Source: Streptomyces sp. AW19M42
GTDB taxonomy: Bacteria > Actinomycetota > Actinomycetes > Streptomycetales > Streptomycetaceae
Direction: 5' to 3'
Length of the DNA stretch: 35,290 nt
Assembly (NCBI GenBank): GCA_000470535.1
Contig: CBRG010000053.1
Span: forward strand, 1 to 35,290
Within the stretch, counting starts at the first letter, position 1. Every line of letters starts with the position of its first letter. The notes beneath the pieces were generated by a model. The model had not been told where the DNA came from and made no database searches. It saw only the letters and a list, made by a program, of their open reading frames with translations. Shown here piece after piece: positions 25,080-33,328 of the stretch. A program made the position numbers and the translations under genes.

Positions 25080-26365
25080 TTGCCCTGGCCCTTGCGGTAG
25101 CGCATGCCGTCCGCCTTCGGCATCCGCAGCCGCTGTGCGGAGAGCGAGAGGACGAGCAGCGTGACGACGTACGGGGTCGCGCTCACGAACTCGGTGGGCA
25201 CGGTGTCCGTGGCGAGGTACCAGACCAGGATGGCGGCGGCGACGACCGCGCTGACGGCGCCCTGCACGAAGCTCTTGCGGTAGAGCTTCCAGGCCGCGAT
25301 TCCGGCCAGCGCGACCACGAGCAGCAGGAGCAGCGCGTGGACGGACTCGCCGCCGTTGCGCAGCTGGAGCGCGTCGGCGAAGCCGAACAGGCCCGCGCCC
25401 ATGGCGAGTCCGCCGGGCCTCCAGTTACCGAAGATCATCGCGGCGAGACCGATGTACCCGCGGCCGCCGGTCTGTCCCTCGTTGTAGATGTGCGAGGTGA
25501 CCAGGGAGAGGAAGGCGCCGCCCAGTCCGGCCATGCCGCCGGAGACGATCACCGCGATGTACTTGTAGGTGTACACGTTGACGCCGAGCGACTCGGCGGC
25601 CACCGGGTTCTCACCGCAGGAGCGCAGCCGCAGGCCGAAGGCCGTCTTCCACAGGACGAAGAACGTCACGGCGAAGAGGATCACGGCGACGATCGTCAGC
25701 AGCGACACGTTGGTGACGAGTCCGCCGAGGACTCCGGCCAGGTCGGAGACGAAGAACCAGTGGTGCTTCTCGACGGTGTGCAGCCAGTCGGAGAGGCCCG
25801 GGATCGTCACCGAGGTGATGTCGTCGGCCGGTGGGGACTGCTTGGGAGAGCCGCCCTTGACCGCCGCGTCGCCCGAGTTGAACCAGAGCTTGGCGAAGTA
25901 GGTGGTGAAGCCGAGCGCCAAAATGTTGATCGCGATGCCGGAGATGATGTGGTCGACGCCGAAGGTGACGGTCGCCACCGCGTGCAGCAGGCCGCCGAGC
26001 ATTCCACCGACGACACCGGCGAGCACGCCGAGCCAGGGGTTGGTCTGCCAGCCGGCCCAGGCGCCGAAGAAGGTGCCCAGGATCATCATGCCTTCGAGGC
26101 CGATGTTGACCACGCCGGCCCGCTCCGACCAGAGGCCGCCGAGACCGGCGAGGCCGATCGGCACGGCCATCGCGAGGGCGGCGCTGATCTGTCCGGCCGA
26201 GGTGACGTCCTGTGCGCCGGTGATGGCGCGCACGGCGGACAGCGCGAGCAGCACGCCCGCGATGATCAGGAGGACGACGGGGAAGGAGAGACGGGTGCGG
26301 CCGCCCTTGCCGCCGGAGACCTTGCGGGCCGCGGGGGGCGGGGTGGAAGTCGCCGTGACGGTCAC
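25076..26365 (-). CDS. Nucleoside ABC transporter permease (second subunit)
   Basis: 429-aa multi-helix permease of the BMP/YufQ type. Seen: GLAGLGGLWSERAGVVNIGLEGMM near residue 75-100, the coupling region FGLRLRSCGENPVAAESLGVNVYTY, and AGLGGAFLSLVTSHIYNEGQ. The GTG start overlaps the previous permease stop by 4 bp. The N-terminal extension of about 25 residues is basic and cytoplasmic. It imports nucleosides together with the ATPase and BMP lipoprotein. Confidence 0.93.
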   Translation of the reverse strand: MTVTATSTPPPAARKVSGGKGGRTRLSFPVVLLIIAGVLLALSAVRAITGAQDVTSAGQISAALAMAVPIGLAGLGGLWSERAGVVNIGLEGMMILGTFFGAWAGWQTNPWLGVLAGVVGGMLGGLLHAVATVTFGVDHIISGIAINILALGFTTYFAKLWFNSGDAAVKGGSPKQSPPADDITSVTIPGLSDWLHTVEKHHWFFVSDLAGVLGGLVTNVSLLTIVAVILFAVTFFVLWKTAFGLRLRSCGENPVAAESLGVNVYTYKYIAVIVSGGMAGLGGAFLSLVTSHIYNEGQTGGRGYIGLAAMIFGNWRPGGLAMGAGLFGFADALQLRNGGESVHALLLLLVVALAGIAAWKLYRKSFVQGAVSAVVAAAILVWYLATDTVPTEFVSATPYVVTLLVLSLSAQRLRMPKADGMRYRKGQGK

Positions 26366-27477
26366 GCCGACACCTCCTGCTGGTCGGAGTTACGGGCGGC
26401 CTGTGCGGCGAGTTCCGCGCCGACCTTGCTCTGCTGTCGCTTGAGTCCGTAGCGGCGGACGACTTCGTAGGCGATGACGACGCACAGGACGATGACGCCC
26501 TGGATCACGCCGACGATCTCCTTGTCGTACCCCTCGAACTCCAGCTTTCCGGTGCCGCGTTCCAGGAAGCCCCAGAGCAGCGCGCCGAGCGCGATGCCGA
26601 CGGGGTGGTTGCGGCCGAGGAGGGCGATGGCGATACCGGTGAAGCCGATGCCGACGGGGAAGTCGCCGCTGAACTCGTGGCTGTCGTTGAGCAGCGTCGG
26701 CATGCCGATCAGGCCGGCCACGGCGCCCGAGATGAGCATCGAGGTGACGACCATCTTCTTGACGTTCACCCCGCTGGCCTCGGCGGCGGAGCCGGACTGG
26801 CCCACCGTGCGCAGGTCGAAGCCGAACCGGGTGCGCGAGAGCGTGAACCAGTAGGCGACGCCCGCGACGACCGCGACCACGATGAAGCCCCAGACGGGCG
26901 TCGGGGTGGTCGGGAACTCGAAGAAGTACGAGGACTCCGGGAGCGGCTTGGTGGAGATCTTGGTGCCGGCCTCGTCGAGGTGTCCGAGGCGGTTCTGCTG
27001 GAGCAGGTAGCCGATGACCGCGGTCGCGATGGAGTTCAGCATGATCGTCGAGACGACCTCGCTGACGCCCCGGGTGACCTTCAGGAGACCCGCGATACCG
27101 GCCCACATCGCGCCGACGATCATCGCGGTGAGGATGATCAGCGGGATCTGGAGGGCGCCCGGCAGGGTCAGCGCGCCGCCGACCGCCGCGGCGAAGAAGG
27201 CGGCGAGGCGGTACTGGCCGTCGACGCCGATGTTGAAGAGGTTCATCCGGAAGCCGACGGCCACCGCGAGACCCGCGAGGTAGTACGTCGTCGCCTTGTT
27301 GAGGATGTAGACCTGGCTGTCCGACTTCAGCCCGTAGTCGAACATGATGCCGAATGCGCTGAACGGCTCCTTGCCGGTGGCGGCGAGCACGAGTGCCGTC
27401 ACCAGGAAGGCGACCACGATCGCGAGTACGGGGGCCGCGATCCCCAGGAGCAGCCGCTCCTTGTCGATCTTCTTCAT
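26362..27477 (-). CDS. Nucleoside ABC transporter permease (first subunit)
   Basis: 371-aa permease of the YufP type with about ten hydrophobic helices. Seen: VAVGFRMNLFNIGVDGQY, SEVVSTIMLNSIAT, the coupling stretch TRFGFDLRTVGQSGSAAEAS and IGFTGIAIALLGRNHPVGI, all typical of the branched-chain-like nucleoside permease family. It overlaps the ATPase gene end by 4 bp and starts with MKKIDKERLLLGIAAPV. Confidence 0.93.
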   Translation of the reverse strand: MKKIDKERLLLGIAAPVLAIVVAFLVTALVLAATGKEPFSAFGIMFDYGLKSDSQVYILNKATTYYLAGLAVAVGFRMNLFNIGVDGQYRLAAFFAAAVGGALTLPGALQIPLIILTAMIVGAMWAGIAGLLKVTRGVSEVVSTIMLNSIATAVIGYLLQQNRLGHLDEAGTKISTKPLPESSYFFEFPTTPTPVWGFIVVAVVAGVAYWFTLSRTRFGFDLRTVGQSGSAAEASGVNVKKMVVTSMLISGAVAGLIGMPTLLNDSHEFSGDFPVGIGFTGIAIALLGRNHPVGIALGALLWGFLERGTGKLEFEGYDKEIVGVIQGVIVLCVVIAYEVVRRYGLKRQQSKVGAELAAQAARNSDQQEVSA

Positions 27478-29087
27478 CGGTCCTCTCCCCCGTCCCGGGG
27501 GTCGGTGTCGTCCGTGCCGGTGGCGGCGGCCGCGCCGTCGCCGCCGGACGTTTCGAGGTGGCCGGCGGCCGCGCCCGTCATCGCGGAGCCGAGCTCCTCC
27601 GGGGTGACGGTCGCCGGGTCGGCGTCCGCGACGAGTGCGCCGCGGTACATGACGCGCAGGGTGTCGGAGAGCCCGATCAGCTCGTCCAGGTCGGCGGAGA
27701 TCAGCAGCACCGCGAGTCCTTCGCGGCGCGCGTCGCGGATCTGGTCCCAGATCTGGGCCTGCGCGCCGACGTCCACGCCCCGGGTGGGGTGCGCTGCGAT
27801 CAGGAGCTTGGGTGAGTGGCTCATCTCGCGGCCGACGATCAGCTTCTGCTGGTTGCCGCCGGAGAGCGAGGCCGCGGTGACCTCGATGCCGGGGGTGCGC
27901 ACGTCGTACTCGCGCACGATCCGCTCGGTGTCGGCGCGGGCCGCCTTGAGGTCGAGGAAGACGCCCTTGCTGTTGGGGCGTTCGGTGACGTGGCCGAGGA
28001 TGCGGTTCTCCCAGAGCGGGGCTTCCAGCAGCAGCCCGTGCCGGTGGCGGTCCTCCGGGATGACGGCCATCCCGTCCTCGCGTCGCTTGCGCGTCTGGGT
28101 ACGGGAGATGTCCGCGCCGTCCAGCGAGAGGGAGCCCGCGTCGAGGGTGCGCATGCCCATGATGGCGTCGACCAGTTCGGACTGGCCGTTGCCCTCGACG
28201 CCGGCGATGCCGAGCACCTCGCCCTTGTGGATGGTGAAGGTGATGCCGTCGAGCACGGCACGCACCACCCCGTCCGGGTCGGTGGCGGTCAGCCGCAGCC
28301 CGTCGACGTCCAGCATCGGCGTCTCGGTGACGGTCGACTCGCGGGTCTCCGGCGACGGCAGCTCACTGCCGACCATCAGCTCGGCCAGCTGCTTGGTCGT
28401 GGTGTGCTCCGGGTCGGCGGTGCCCACGGTCGTCCCACGCCGGATGACGGTGATCTCGTCGGCCACCGACAGCACCTCGCCCAGCTTGTGCGAGATGAAG
28501 ATGACGGTAAGACCCTCGGCCTTGAGCTCACGCAGGTTGTCGAAGAGCGCCTCGACCTCCTGCGGTACGAGGACGGCCGTGGGCTCGTCGAGGATCAGGG
28601 TGCGGGCGCCGCGGTAGAGGACCTTGAGGATCTCCACGCGCTGGCGGTCGGCGACACCGAGGTCCTCGACCATGGCGTCGGGCCGGATGCCGAGACCGTA
28701 CGCGTCGGAGATCTCCTTGATCTTGGCGCGGGCCCGGTCCCCGATGCCGTGCAGCTTCTCGGAGCCGAGTACGACGTTCTCCAGGACGGTGAGGTAGTCG
28801 GCCAGCATGAAGTGCTGGTGCACCATGCCGATGCCCCGGTCGATGGCGTCGCCCGGATTGGAGAACGTGGCCTGTTCGCCATCCACCGCGATGGTGCCCT
28901 CGTCCGGCTTCTGCATGCCGTAAAGGATCTTCATGAGCGTGGACTTGCCGGCGCCGTTCTCACCGACGAGGGCGTGGACGGTGCCGCGGCGCACGGTGAT
29001 GTCGATGTCGTGGTTGGCCACGACCCCGGGGAACCGCTTGGTGATGCCGCGGAGCTCCACGGCATGAGGACTGCTGGACGCGTTGAT
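27474..29087 (-). CDS. Nucleoside ABC transporter ATP-binding protein (possible ATC start)
   Basis: Tandem-domain ATPase of the YufO type, 528 aa from GTG 29060 or 537 aa from 29087. First domain: Walker A GENGAGKST, signature VADRQRVEI, Walker B LILDEPTAVLVP. Second domain: degenerate Walker A GVEGNGQSE, signature LSGGNQQKLIVGREM, and LLIAAHPTRGVD in place of Walker B. The GTG at 29060 has no ribosome site. A strong AAGGAG is found 8 nt before an in-frame ATC at 29087, so a rare ATC start is possible and was used for the coordinates. The gene heads the operon with both permeases and cdd. Confidence 0.9.
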   Translation of the reverse strand: MNASSSPHAVELRGITKRFPGVVANHDIDITVRRGTVHALVGENGAGKSTLMKILYGMQKPDEGTIAVDGEQATFSNPGDAIDRGIGMVHQHFMLADYLTVLENVVLGSEKLHGIGDRARAKIKEISDAYGLGIRPDAMVEDLGVADRQRVEILKVLYRGARTLILDEPTAVLVPQEVEALFDNLRELKAEGLTVIFISHKLGEVLSVADEITVIRRGTTVGTADPEHTTTKQLAELMVGSELPSPETRESTVTETPMLDVDGLRLTATDPDGVVRAVLDGITFTIHKGEVLGIAGVEGNGQSELVDAIMGMRTLDAGSLSLDGADISRTQTRKRREDGMAVIPEDRHRHGLLLEAPLWENRILGHVTERPNSKGVFLDLKAARADTERIVREYDVRTPGIEVTAASLSGGNQQKLIVGREMSHSPKLLIAAHPTRGVDVGAQAQIWDQIRDARREGLAVLLISADLDELIGLSDTLRVMYRGALVADADPATVTPEELGSAMTGAAAGHLETSGGDGAAAATGTDDTDPRDGGEDR

Positions 29088-29150
29088 GGCGCACTCTCCT
29101 TGACAGGAGCGGAGGGCGGAGGCGGTGGGTGCCGATTGCGGGGGCGGAAA

Positions 29151-29156
29151 AAGGTA
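29151..29156 (-). promoter_or_regulatory. Candidate -10 box of the ABC-cdd operon
   Basis: TACCTT on the minus strand fits TANNNT; transcription would start near 29144. The matching -35 region falls inside the operator palindrome. The hexamer is weakly supported. Confidence 0.35.
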
Positions 29157-29170
29157 CCGCGCCCGAGCGG

Positions 29171-29188
29171 GCGCTACGCGCGTAGCGC
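29171..29188. promoter_or_regulatory. Nucleoside operator, copy 3 (ABC-cdd operon)
   Basis: A perfect 18-bp palindrome GCGCTACGCGCGTAGCGC, the longest of the four sites, 84 bp upstream of the putative ATC start and 111 bp upstream of the GTG. Confidence 0.75.
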
Positions 29189-29259
29189 TCCCGAATCGTT
29201 GGCCACCCGTTCACAGGTGGCGTACCGGGGCCGGTGGCCCCCGTCGCGGGGGTACGTGA

Positions 29260-29305
29260 ATCGGGGCCCGGGTGAGCAGTGGAAGCCGCTCTCCCGGGCC
29301 CCGAT
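29260..29305 (-). terminator. Terminator downstream of the BMP lipoprotein gene
   Basis: A 13-bp stem (core TCGGGGCCCGGG and complement) with a possible 4-bp extension inside the loop (GAGC/GCTC). It lies 13 bp after the BMP stop codon. Confidence 0.8.
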
Positions 29306-29317
29306 CGACGGGCCGGA

Positions 29318-30355
29318 TCAGGTCGTGGACTTGACCTTGATGGTGCCGTCGACGATCTTCTTCTTCGCGGCGTCCAGCTGGGTCTGGATGTCCTTGAGGT
29401 GGTCACCCGTGGGGGTCAGGCTGACACCACCCTTGGCCAGGGAGTACGTCGTCGTGCCGGTCGCCGGCTTGCCGTCCTTGACGGACTTGACCAGGTCGAA
29501 GACACCGGCGTCGACGTTCTTGACGACCGAGGTCAGGATCGTGTCCTTGTACTTCGCCAGCGCCGGGTCCTTGGCCTGGTCGGAGTCGACACCGATGGAC
29601 CAGGCGCCCTTCTTGCCCGCGACGGCCTCGATCGAACCGGCGCCCGAGCCACCCGCGGCGGCGAAGATGACGTCGATGCCCTTGTCGAGCATGCCCTTGG
29701 CGGCTTCCTTGCCCTTGTCGGGGCTGCCGAAGCCGGACAGGTCGGAACCGGTGGACAGGTACTGGATCTGCACCGTGGCCTTGGGCTTCGTGTCCATGAC
29801 GCCCTGCCGGAAGCCGGCGGCGAACTTCTTGATCAGCGGAAGGTCCACACCGCCGATGAAGCCCACCTTGCCGTCCTTGGACTTCAGCGCGGCCGCGACT
29901 CCGGCGAGGTAGGAGCCCTGCTCCTCGGTGAAGACGATCGAGTTGACGTTCTTCACGTCGGACACCGAGTCGACCAGGCCGAAGTTGACCTTCGGGTACT
30001 TGGGGGCGATCTTGTCGACCGCTTCCTTGTACGCGAAGCCGATCGCGATGACCGGGTTGTAGCCGCCCTCGGCGAGCGACTGCAGACGCTGGTCGCGGTC
30101 GGCCGAGCTCTCACCGGTCTTGGCGGTGAGCTCCTTCGTCTCGGCGCCGAACTCGGCCTTGGCCTTGTCCAGGCCGCGGGCCGCGGAGTCGTTGAACGAG
30201 TTGTCGCCCCGGCCGCCCACGTCGTAGGCCATGCCGATCTTCAGCTTGCCGTCGGAGCTGCTGGACTCGTCGGACGAGCTGCCACACGCGGTGGCAGTGA
30301 GGGCGAGCGCCGCGGCGATGGCACACGCGGCGGTGATCTTGGATACCGGGCGCAA
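29318..30355 (-). CDS. BMP-family nucleoside-binding lipoprotein
   Basis: 345-aa extracellular solute receptor of the ABC importer. It starts at TTG 30355, 7 nt after an AAGGAG ribosome site. The lipoprotein signal reads MRPVSKITAACAIAAALALT, then ATACGSSS with the lipidated Cys near residue 24. Family marks: IGMAYDVGGRGDNSFNDSA, the ligand loop AIGFAYKEAVDKIAPKYP, EEQGSYLAGVAAAL, VGFIGGVDLPLIKKFAAGF, and VIFAAAGGSG. It is separated from the ATPase gene by a terminator and an operator, so receptor and transporter are transcribed separately, as expected for excess receptor. Acts at the outer face of the membrane. Confidence 0.95.
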   Translation of the reverse strand: MRPVSKITAACAIAAALALTATACGSSSDESSSSDGKLKIGMAYDVGGRGDNSFNDSAARGLDKAKAEFGAETKELTAKTGESSADRDQRLQSLAEGGYNPVIAIGFAYKEAVDKIAPKYPKVNFGLVDSVSDVKNVNSIVFTEEQGSYLAGVAAALKSKDGKVGFIGGVDLPLIKKFAAGFRQGVMDTKPKATVQIQYLSTGSDLSGFGSPDKGKEAAKGMLDKGIDVIFAAAGGSGAGSIEAVAGKKGAWSIGVDSDQAKDPALAKYKDTILTSVVKNVDAGVFDLVKSVKDGKPATGTTTYSLAKGGVSLTPTGDHLKDIQTQLDAAKKKIVDGTIKVKSTT

Positions 30356-30411
30356 GGGAAGGCTCCTTCAAACCTGACCGAAGCGCCTCTTCCGGCGCTG
30401 GTTTCGCGGCG

Positions 30412-30417
30412 ATCGTA
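30412..30417 (-). promoter_or_regulatory. BMP gene -10 box
   Basis: TACGAT on the minus strand fits TANNNT and overlaps the operator at 30416; transcription would start near 30405, giving a leader of about 50 nt. Confidence 0.45.
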
Positions 30418-30427
30418 ACGCGCGTAG
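30416..30427. promoter_or_regulatory. Nucleoside operator, copy 4 (BMP gene)
   Basis: TAACGCGCGTAG matches the consensus CTACGCGCGTAG at 10 of 12 positions and overlaps the BMP -10 box. It is the weakest of the four copies. Confidence 0.6.
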
Positions 30428-30493
30428 ATGTCAGATAAAGCCCTGTACGGAAGCCGTTATCGGATCGTCGCGAACCGGGGGCGACCTGTCCGG

Positions 30494-31732
30494 TTACAGA
30501 CGATTGCCGTCGAGCAACGCGGCGGCGGTGAAGAGCTCCACACCAACGGTGATGGCCTCCTCGTCCGCGTCGAAATTCCCCCGGTGCAGGTCCAGACCGC
30601 GGGGGTCGCCGGGTGTACGCACCCCGAGCCGCGCCATCGCGCCCGGTACCTGCTCCAGGTACCAGGAGAAATCCTCCCCGCCCAGGCTCTGTTCGGTGTC
30701 CTCGATCGCATACGGTCCGCGGCGGGCGGTCATGGCACCAGCGAGCAGATCGATGGTGGCGGCGTCGTTGACCACCGGCGGCACTCCCCTGATGTAGTTG
30801 ATCACCGTCTTGGCCCGGTGCATTCCGGCCACTTCGTCGATCGCGGCGTGCACCAGGTCGGGGGCGTCCCGCCAGGCCGTCAGATCCAGGCAGCGAACCG
30901 TGCCGGACAGCTCGGCGTGTTGCGGGATCACGTTGCAGGCGTGCCCGGTCTCCAGCCGCCCCCAGGTCACCGCGAGCCCGGCCCGCGCGTCGACCCGGCG
31001 GGCCAGCAGCGCGGGGACGTCTGTGGCCACCCGGGCGGCGGCGGTGACCAGGTCGGTGGTCAGGTGCGGGCGGGCGGTGTGGCCGCCGGGCCCGTCCAGG
31101 GACAGCTCCAGCCGGTCGCAGGCGGAGGTGATCGCCCCGACCCGCAGCCCGACCCGCCCGACGTCGACCTTCGGGTCGCAGTGCACCCCGACGATCCGGC
31201 CGACGCCCTCCAGAACCCCGGAGTCGATCGCGTCGGGCGCCCCGCCGGGCAGCACCTCCTCGGCGGGCTGGAAGATCAGCCGCACCGGGTTGGGCAGCAG
31301 CCCCTGCCGGTCCAGCCCGGCGAGCACGAGGCCGGCGCCGAGCACGGTGGTGGTGTGGATGTCGTGCCCGCAGGCGTGCGCCCGGTCGGGCACGGTGGAG
31401 CGGTACGGGACGCCCGTCTTGGTGTCCGGGATCGGCAGCGCGTCGATGTCGGCCCGCAGCGCCAGCATGGGCCGCGTGGTCCCGCTCCTGGTCCCCACGT
31501 CGCACATGAGCCCGGTCCCGGAGGCGAGCACCCGTGGCTCAAGGCCGGCCAGCTCCAGCCGGGCCTTGATGGCCGCGGTGGTGCGGAACTCCTGGTTGCC
31601 GAGCTCGGGGTGCATGTGCAGGTCACGCCGGAAGGCGATCAGTTCGGCGCGCAGCGATTCGGGCAGCGTGCCGGGCAGGTCCTCTCCTGCGGGCGGCCGG
31701 GCTTCACAAAGGCGGGACGTCGAGTGGCTCAC
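30494..31732 (-). CDS. M20-family amidohydrolase/peptidase
   Basis: 412-aa metallo-amidohydrolase of the aminoacylase/hippurate hydrolase group. Marks: RRDLHMHPELGNQEF, LALRADIDALPI, the metal-binding YRSTVPDRAHACGHDIHTTT, FQPAEEVLPGGAPDAI, and the C-terminal metal segment EQSLGGEDFSWYLE. It removes an acyl or aminoacyl group from amides; the substrate is unknown. The GTG at 31732 is preferred because a TACCCT -10 box ends 7 bases upstream; a GTG at 31792 also exists. Confidence 0.9.
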   Translation of the reverse strand: MSHSTSRLCEARPPAGEDLPGTLPESLRAELIAFRRDLHMHPELGNQEFRTTAAIKARLELAGLEPRVLASGTGLMCDVGTRSGTTRPMLALRADIDALPIPDTKTGVPYRSTVPDRAHACGHDIHTTTVLGAGLVLAGLDRQGLLPNPVRLIFQPAEEVLPGGAPDAIDSGVLEGVGRIVGVHCDPKVDVGRVGLRVGAITSACDRLELSLDGPGGHTARPHLTTDLVTAAARVATDVPALLARRVDARAGLAVTWGRLETGHACNVIPQHAELSGTVRCLDLTAWRDAPDLVHAAIDEVAGMHRAKTVINYIRGVPPVVNDAATIDLLAGAMTARRGPYAIEDTEQSLGGEDFSWYLEQVPGAMARLGVRTPGDPRGLDLHRGNFDADEEAITVGVELFTAAALLDGNRL

Positions 31733-31738
31733 AGATGA

Positions 31739-31744
31739 AGGGTA
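31739..31744 (-). promoter_or_regulatory. Leaderless -10 box of the amidohydrolase gene
   Basis: TACCCT on the minus strand fits TANNNT, 6 bases before the GTG at 31732. Confidence 0.45.
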
Positions 31745-31813
31745 AGGCCCTTCCCCCGCCAACTGACCATGAAACAAGAAAAGTTCAGCCACATAGACGA
31801 ATAAATGACTGGG

Positions 31814-32464
31814 TCACGGCGTGTGAGCCGATGGCAAGATGGGTACACTCGCCCCCTTTCCCTCACTTCTCCCCCGCATCGGGAGGAGGGCCAGGGCGAT
31901 GCACAGGGCTCCCGCCGTCAGCAGGTCCAGGCTCATGGCCATCATGACGACCCCGGCCAGCACCAGCAGCGGGGAACGGGCCGGGACCTCGCCCCGGCGG
32001 AAGAACGCGAGCAGCGTGACGAGCGCCAGCAGCCCGAGCCAGAACAGCATCGGCGCCGCCGTGTAGACCACCGGCATCACACCGGGCACGTCCCGCACCT
32101 TCTCGAACATGTCGCTCATGGCCCGGTCGTCCGCCGCGACGAACCCGACCACCAGGTCGATCACCGCCTGGACCGCCACCGCGGCCGCCCCCAGCAGCCC
32201 GGCCCCGGCAGCCGCCCGGACGGCCAGCCGTCTGCCGCCGCGTACGCCGTCCGGCAGCCGCAGGCCGAGGAAGACCGGAACGAAGGCGAGCACGCCGGCC
32301 AGGAACAGCACATGCGCCAGCGACCACCAGACCCCGGGCCCGTAGTCCCCCACCGCCCGCCCCGTCAGCCGCACCAGTCCGTAGCCGGCCATCAGGGCCG
32401 GGCCCAGCAGGAACGCCTGTGTGGTGGAACTGTTCTGACGTCGCGATATCTCCGTGGTCCGCAT
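31814..32464 (-). CDS. Unknown integral membrane protein
   Basis: 216-aa protein with about six hydrophobic helices, including AFLLGPALMAGYGLVRL, VWWSLAHVLFLAGVLAFVPVFLGL, AGLLGAAAVAVQAVIDLVVGF and MLFWLGLLALVTLLAFF. An acidic loop (AADDRAMSDMFEKVRDVP) sits between helices. The ATG at 32464 was chosen because the frame upstream is Arg/Pro-rich junk. No known domain was recognised. Confidence 0.75.
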   Translation of the reverse strand: MRTTEISRRQNSSTTQAFLLGPALMAGYGLVRLTGRAVGDYGPGVWWSLAHVLFLAGVLAFVPVFLGLRLPDGVRGGRRLAVRAAAGAGLLGAAAVAVQAVIDLVVGFVAADDRAMSDMFEKVRDVPGVMPVVYTAAPMLFWLGLLALVTLLAFFRRGEVPARSPLLVLAGVVMMAMSLDLLTAGALCIALALLPMRGRSEGKGASVPILPSAHTP

Positions 32465-32902
32465 GTTCCGATCATCAGCGCGGCGCAACTCTCCGGCTAT
32501 CGGGGATGCCCCTCGGCCAACCCTGACGAGGCCGCACACACCACCTGGGGTCGGACTCGGGGTCGGCGCCCGCGACGGCCCCCGCCCGGCCCGCCCCGGG
32601 GCCGGGCGGCAGGCTCCTTCCGGGCCGGACTTCCTGTACACGCCAAGGACTCACGGCTTACGCTGCGTCGTTGCCGTCGAACCGGGGTGCGCGTTCGACA
32701 TACATCTGAGCGGTCTCCGGGGGGAGCCGTAGGACGAGGGGGACTCAGCAGTGCTGGGCACGGTGGAGGAAGGCGCCGCGCTCCGGGCGGAACTCTCGGG
32801 GGCTCGGGGCCTCGTGGCGCGCCGCGTCCTGAACGGCGGGTAGTCCCTGCGGGGACGGCGGGGCGGGTCCCCCACGATGTGACTGCCGGCCGCCGCGACG
32901 CC
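32465..32902. other. Gene-poor stretch (438 bp)
   Basis: The stretch holds one possible 30-codon ORF (32751-32843) and a small hairpin GTCCC-TGCG-GGGAC (32843-32856). Long open frames here are Arg/Pro-rich and look like shadows of GC-rich non-coding DNA. Confidence 0.5.
32751..32843 (+). CDS. Possible 30-aa small ORF
   Basis: It starts at GTG 32751, 7 nt after a purine-rich GAGGGGGA ribosome site, and reads VLGTVEEGAALRAELSGARG then LVARRVLNGG before TAG. It is amphipathic-helix-like. A short hairpin follows directly. No homology is claimed; it may be a chance ORF or a small regulatory peptide. Confidence 0.3.
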   Translation: MLGTVEEGAALRAELSGARGLVARRVLNGG

Positions 32903-33208
32903 TCACCCCGTCGCGTCCTCCGCCCTCCCGTCCAGCCGGTTTCCACGGCTTACGGCGATGAGCGCAACGTCCCGCAGCGACTCGGTGAGCCGGCCCGCGA
33001 GGTAGCGGACCTGCCCGGCGTCGGCCTCCGGATCGGCCAGCATGTCCCGGGCGTGCTCGATCAGGCTCATTCCCATACCGAGCTGTACCGCCCCGATCCG
33101 ATCCGCTGCCCGGGAGACAGGGCCGGGTGCCTCAGGATCGGTGATCAGTAGACACGTCCGGCCGTCGGAGCCGGTCCAGGGCAGCACACGGGTGACGGGG
33201 ATCGGCAT
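32903..33208 (-). CDS. Hypothetical protein downstream of an XRE regulator
   Basis: 101-aa soluble protein from ATG 33208; a GTG at 33235 would add nine residues, with a TAGCTT box (33251-33256) upstream of it. Sequence: MPIPVTRVLPWTGSDGRTCL, LITDPEAPGPVSRAADRIGA, then a helical acidic C-terminus (SLIEHARDMLADPEADAGQV). The domain is not recognised. It follows the XRE gene on the same strand, an arrangement common for regulator-partner pairs in Streptomyces, so a partner role is possible. Confidence 0.65.
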   Translation of the reverse strand: MPIPVTRVLPWTGSDGRTCLLITDPEAPGPVSRAADRIGAVQLGMGMSLIEHARDMLADPEADAGQVRYLAGRLTESLRDVALIAVSRGNRLDGRAEDATG

Positions 33209-33328
33209 GGAGAGCTGCTTTCGTCGGAACGGCACGCTTCTGATGCCGCAAAAGCTAGGTCTGCACGCAGAGCACCACCAGGGACACCCCGTGCGACTTC
33301 TCGGTACACCTGGGACAGGGCGTCCTAC

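Noticed and set aside
26605..28617. 670-codon plus-strand open frame over the nucleoside transporter
   Set aside because: Antisense shadow of the permease and ATPase genes, which have clear family motifs and overlapping starts. The plus-strand translation is His/Asp/Arg-rich with no domain.
27816..29912. 698-codon plus-strand open frame over the ATPase and BMP genes
   Set aside because: Antisense shadow of GC-rich coding DNA; the real genes are on the minus strand.
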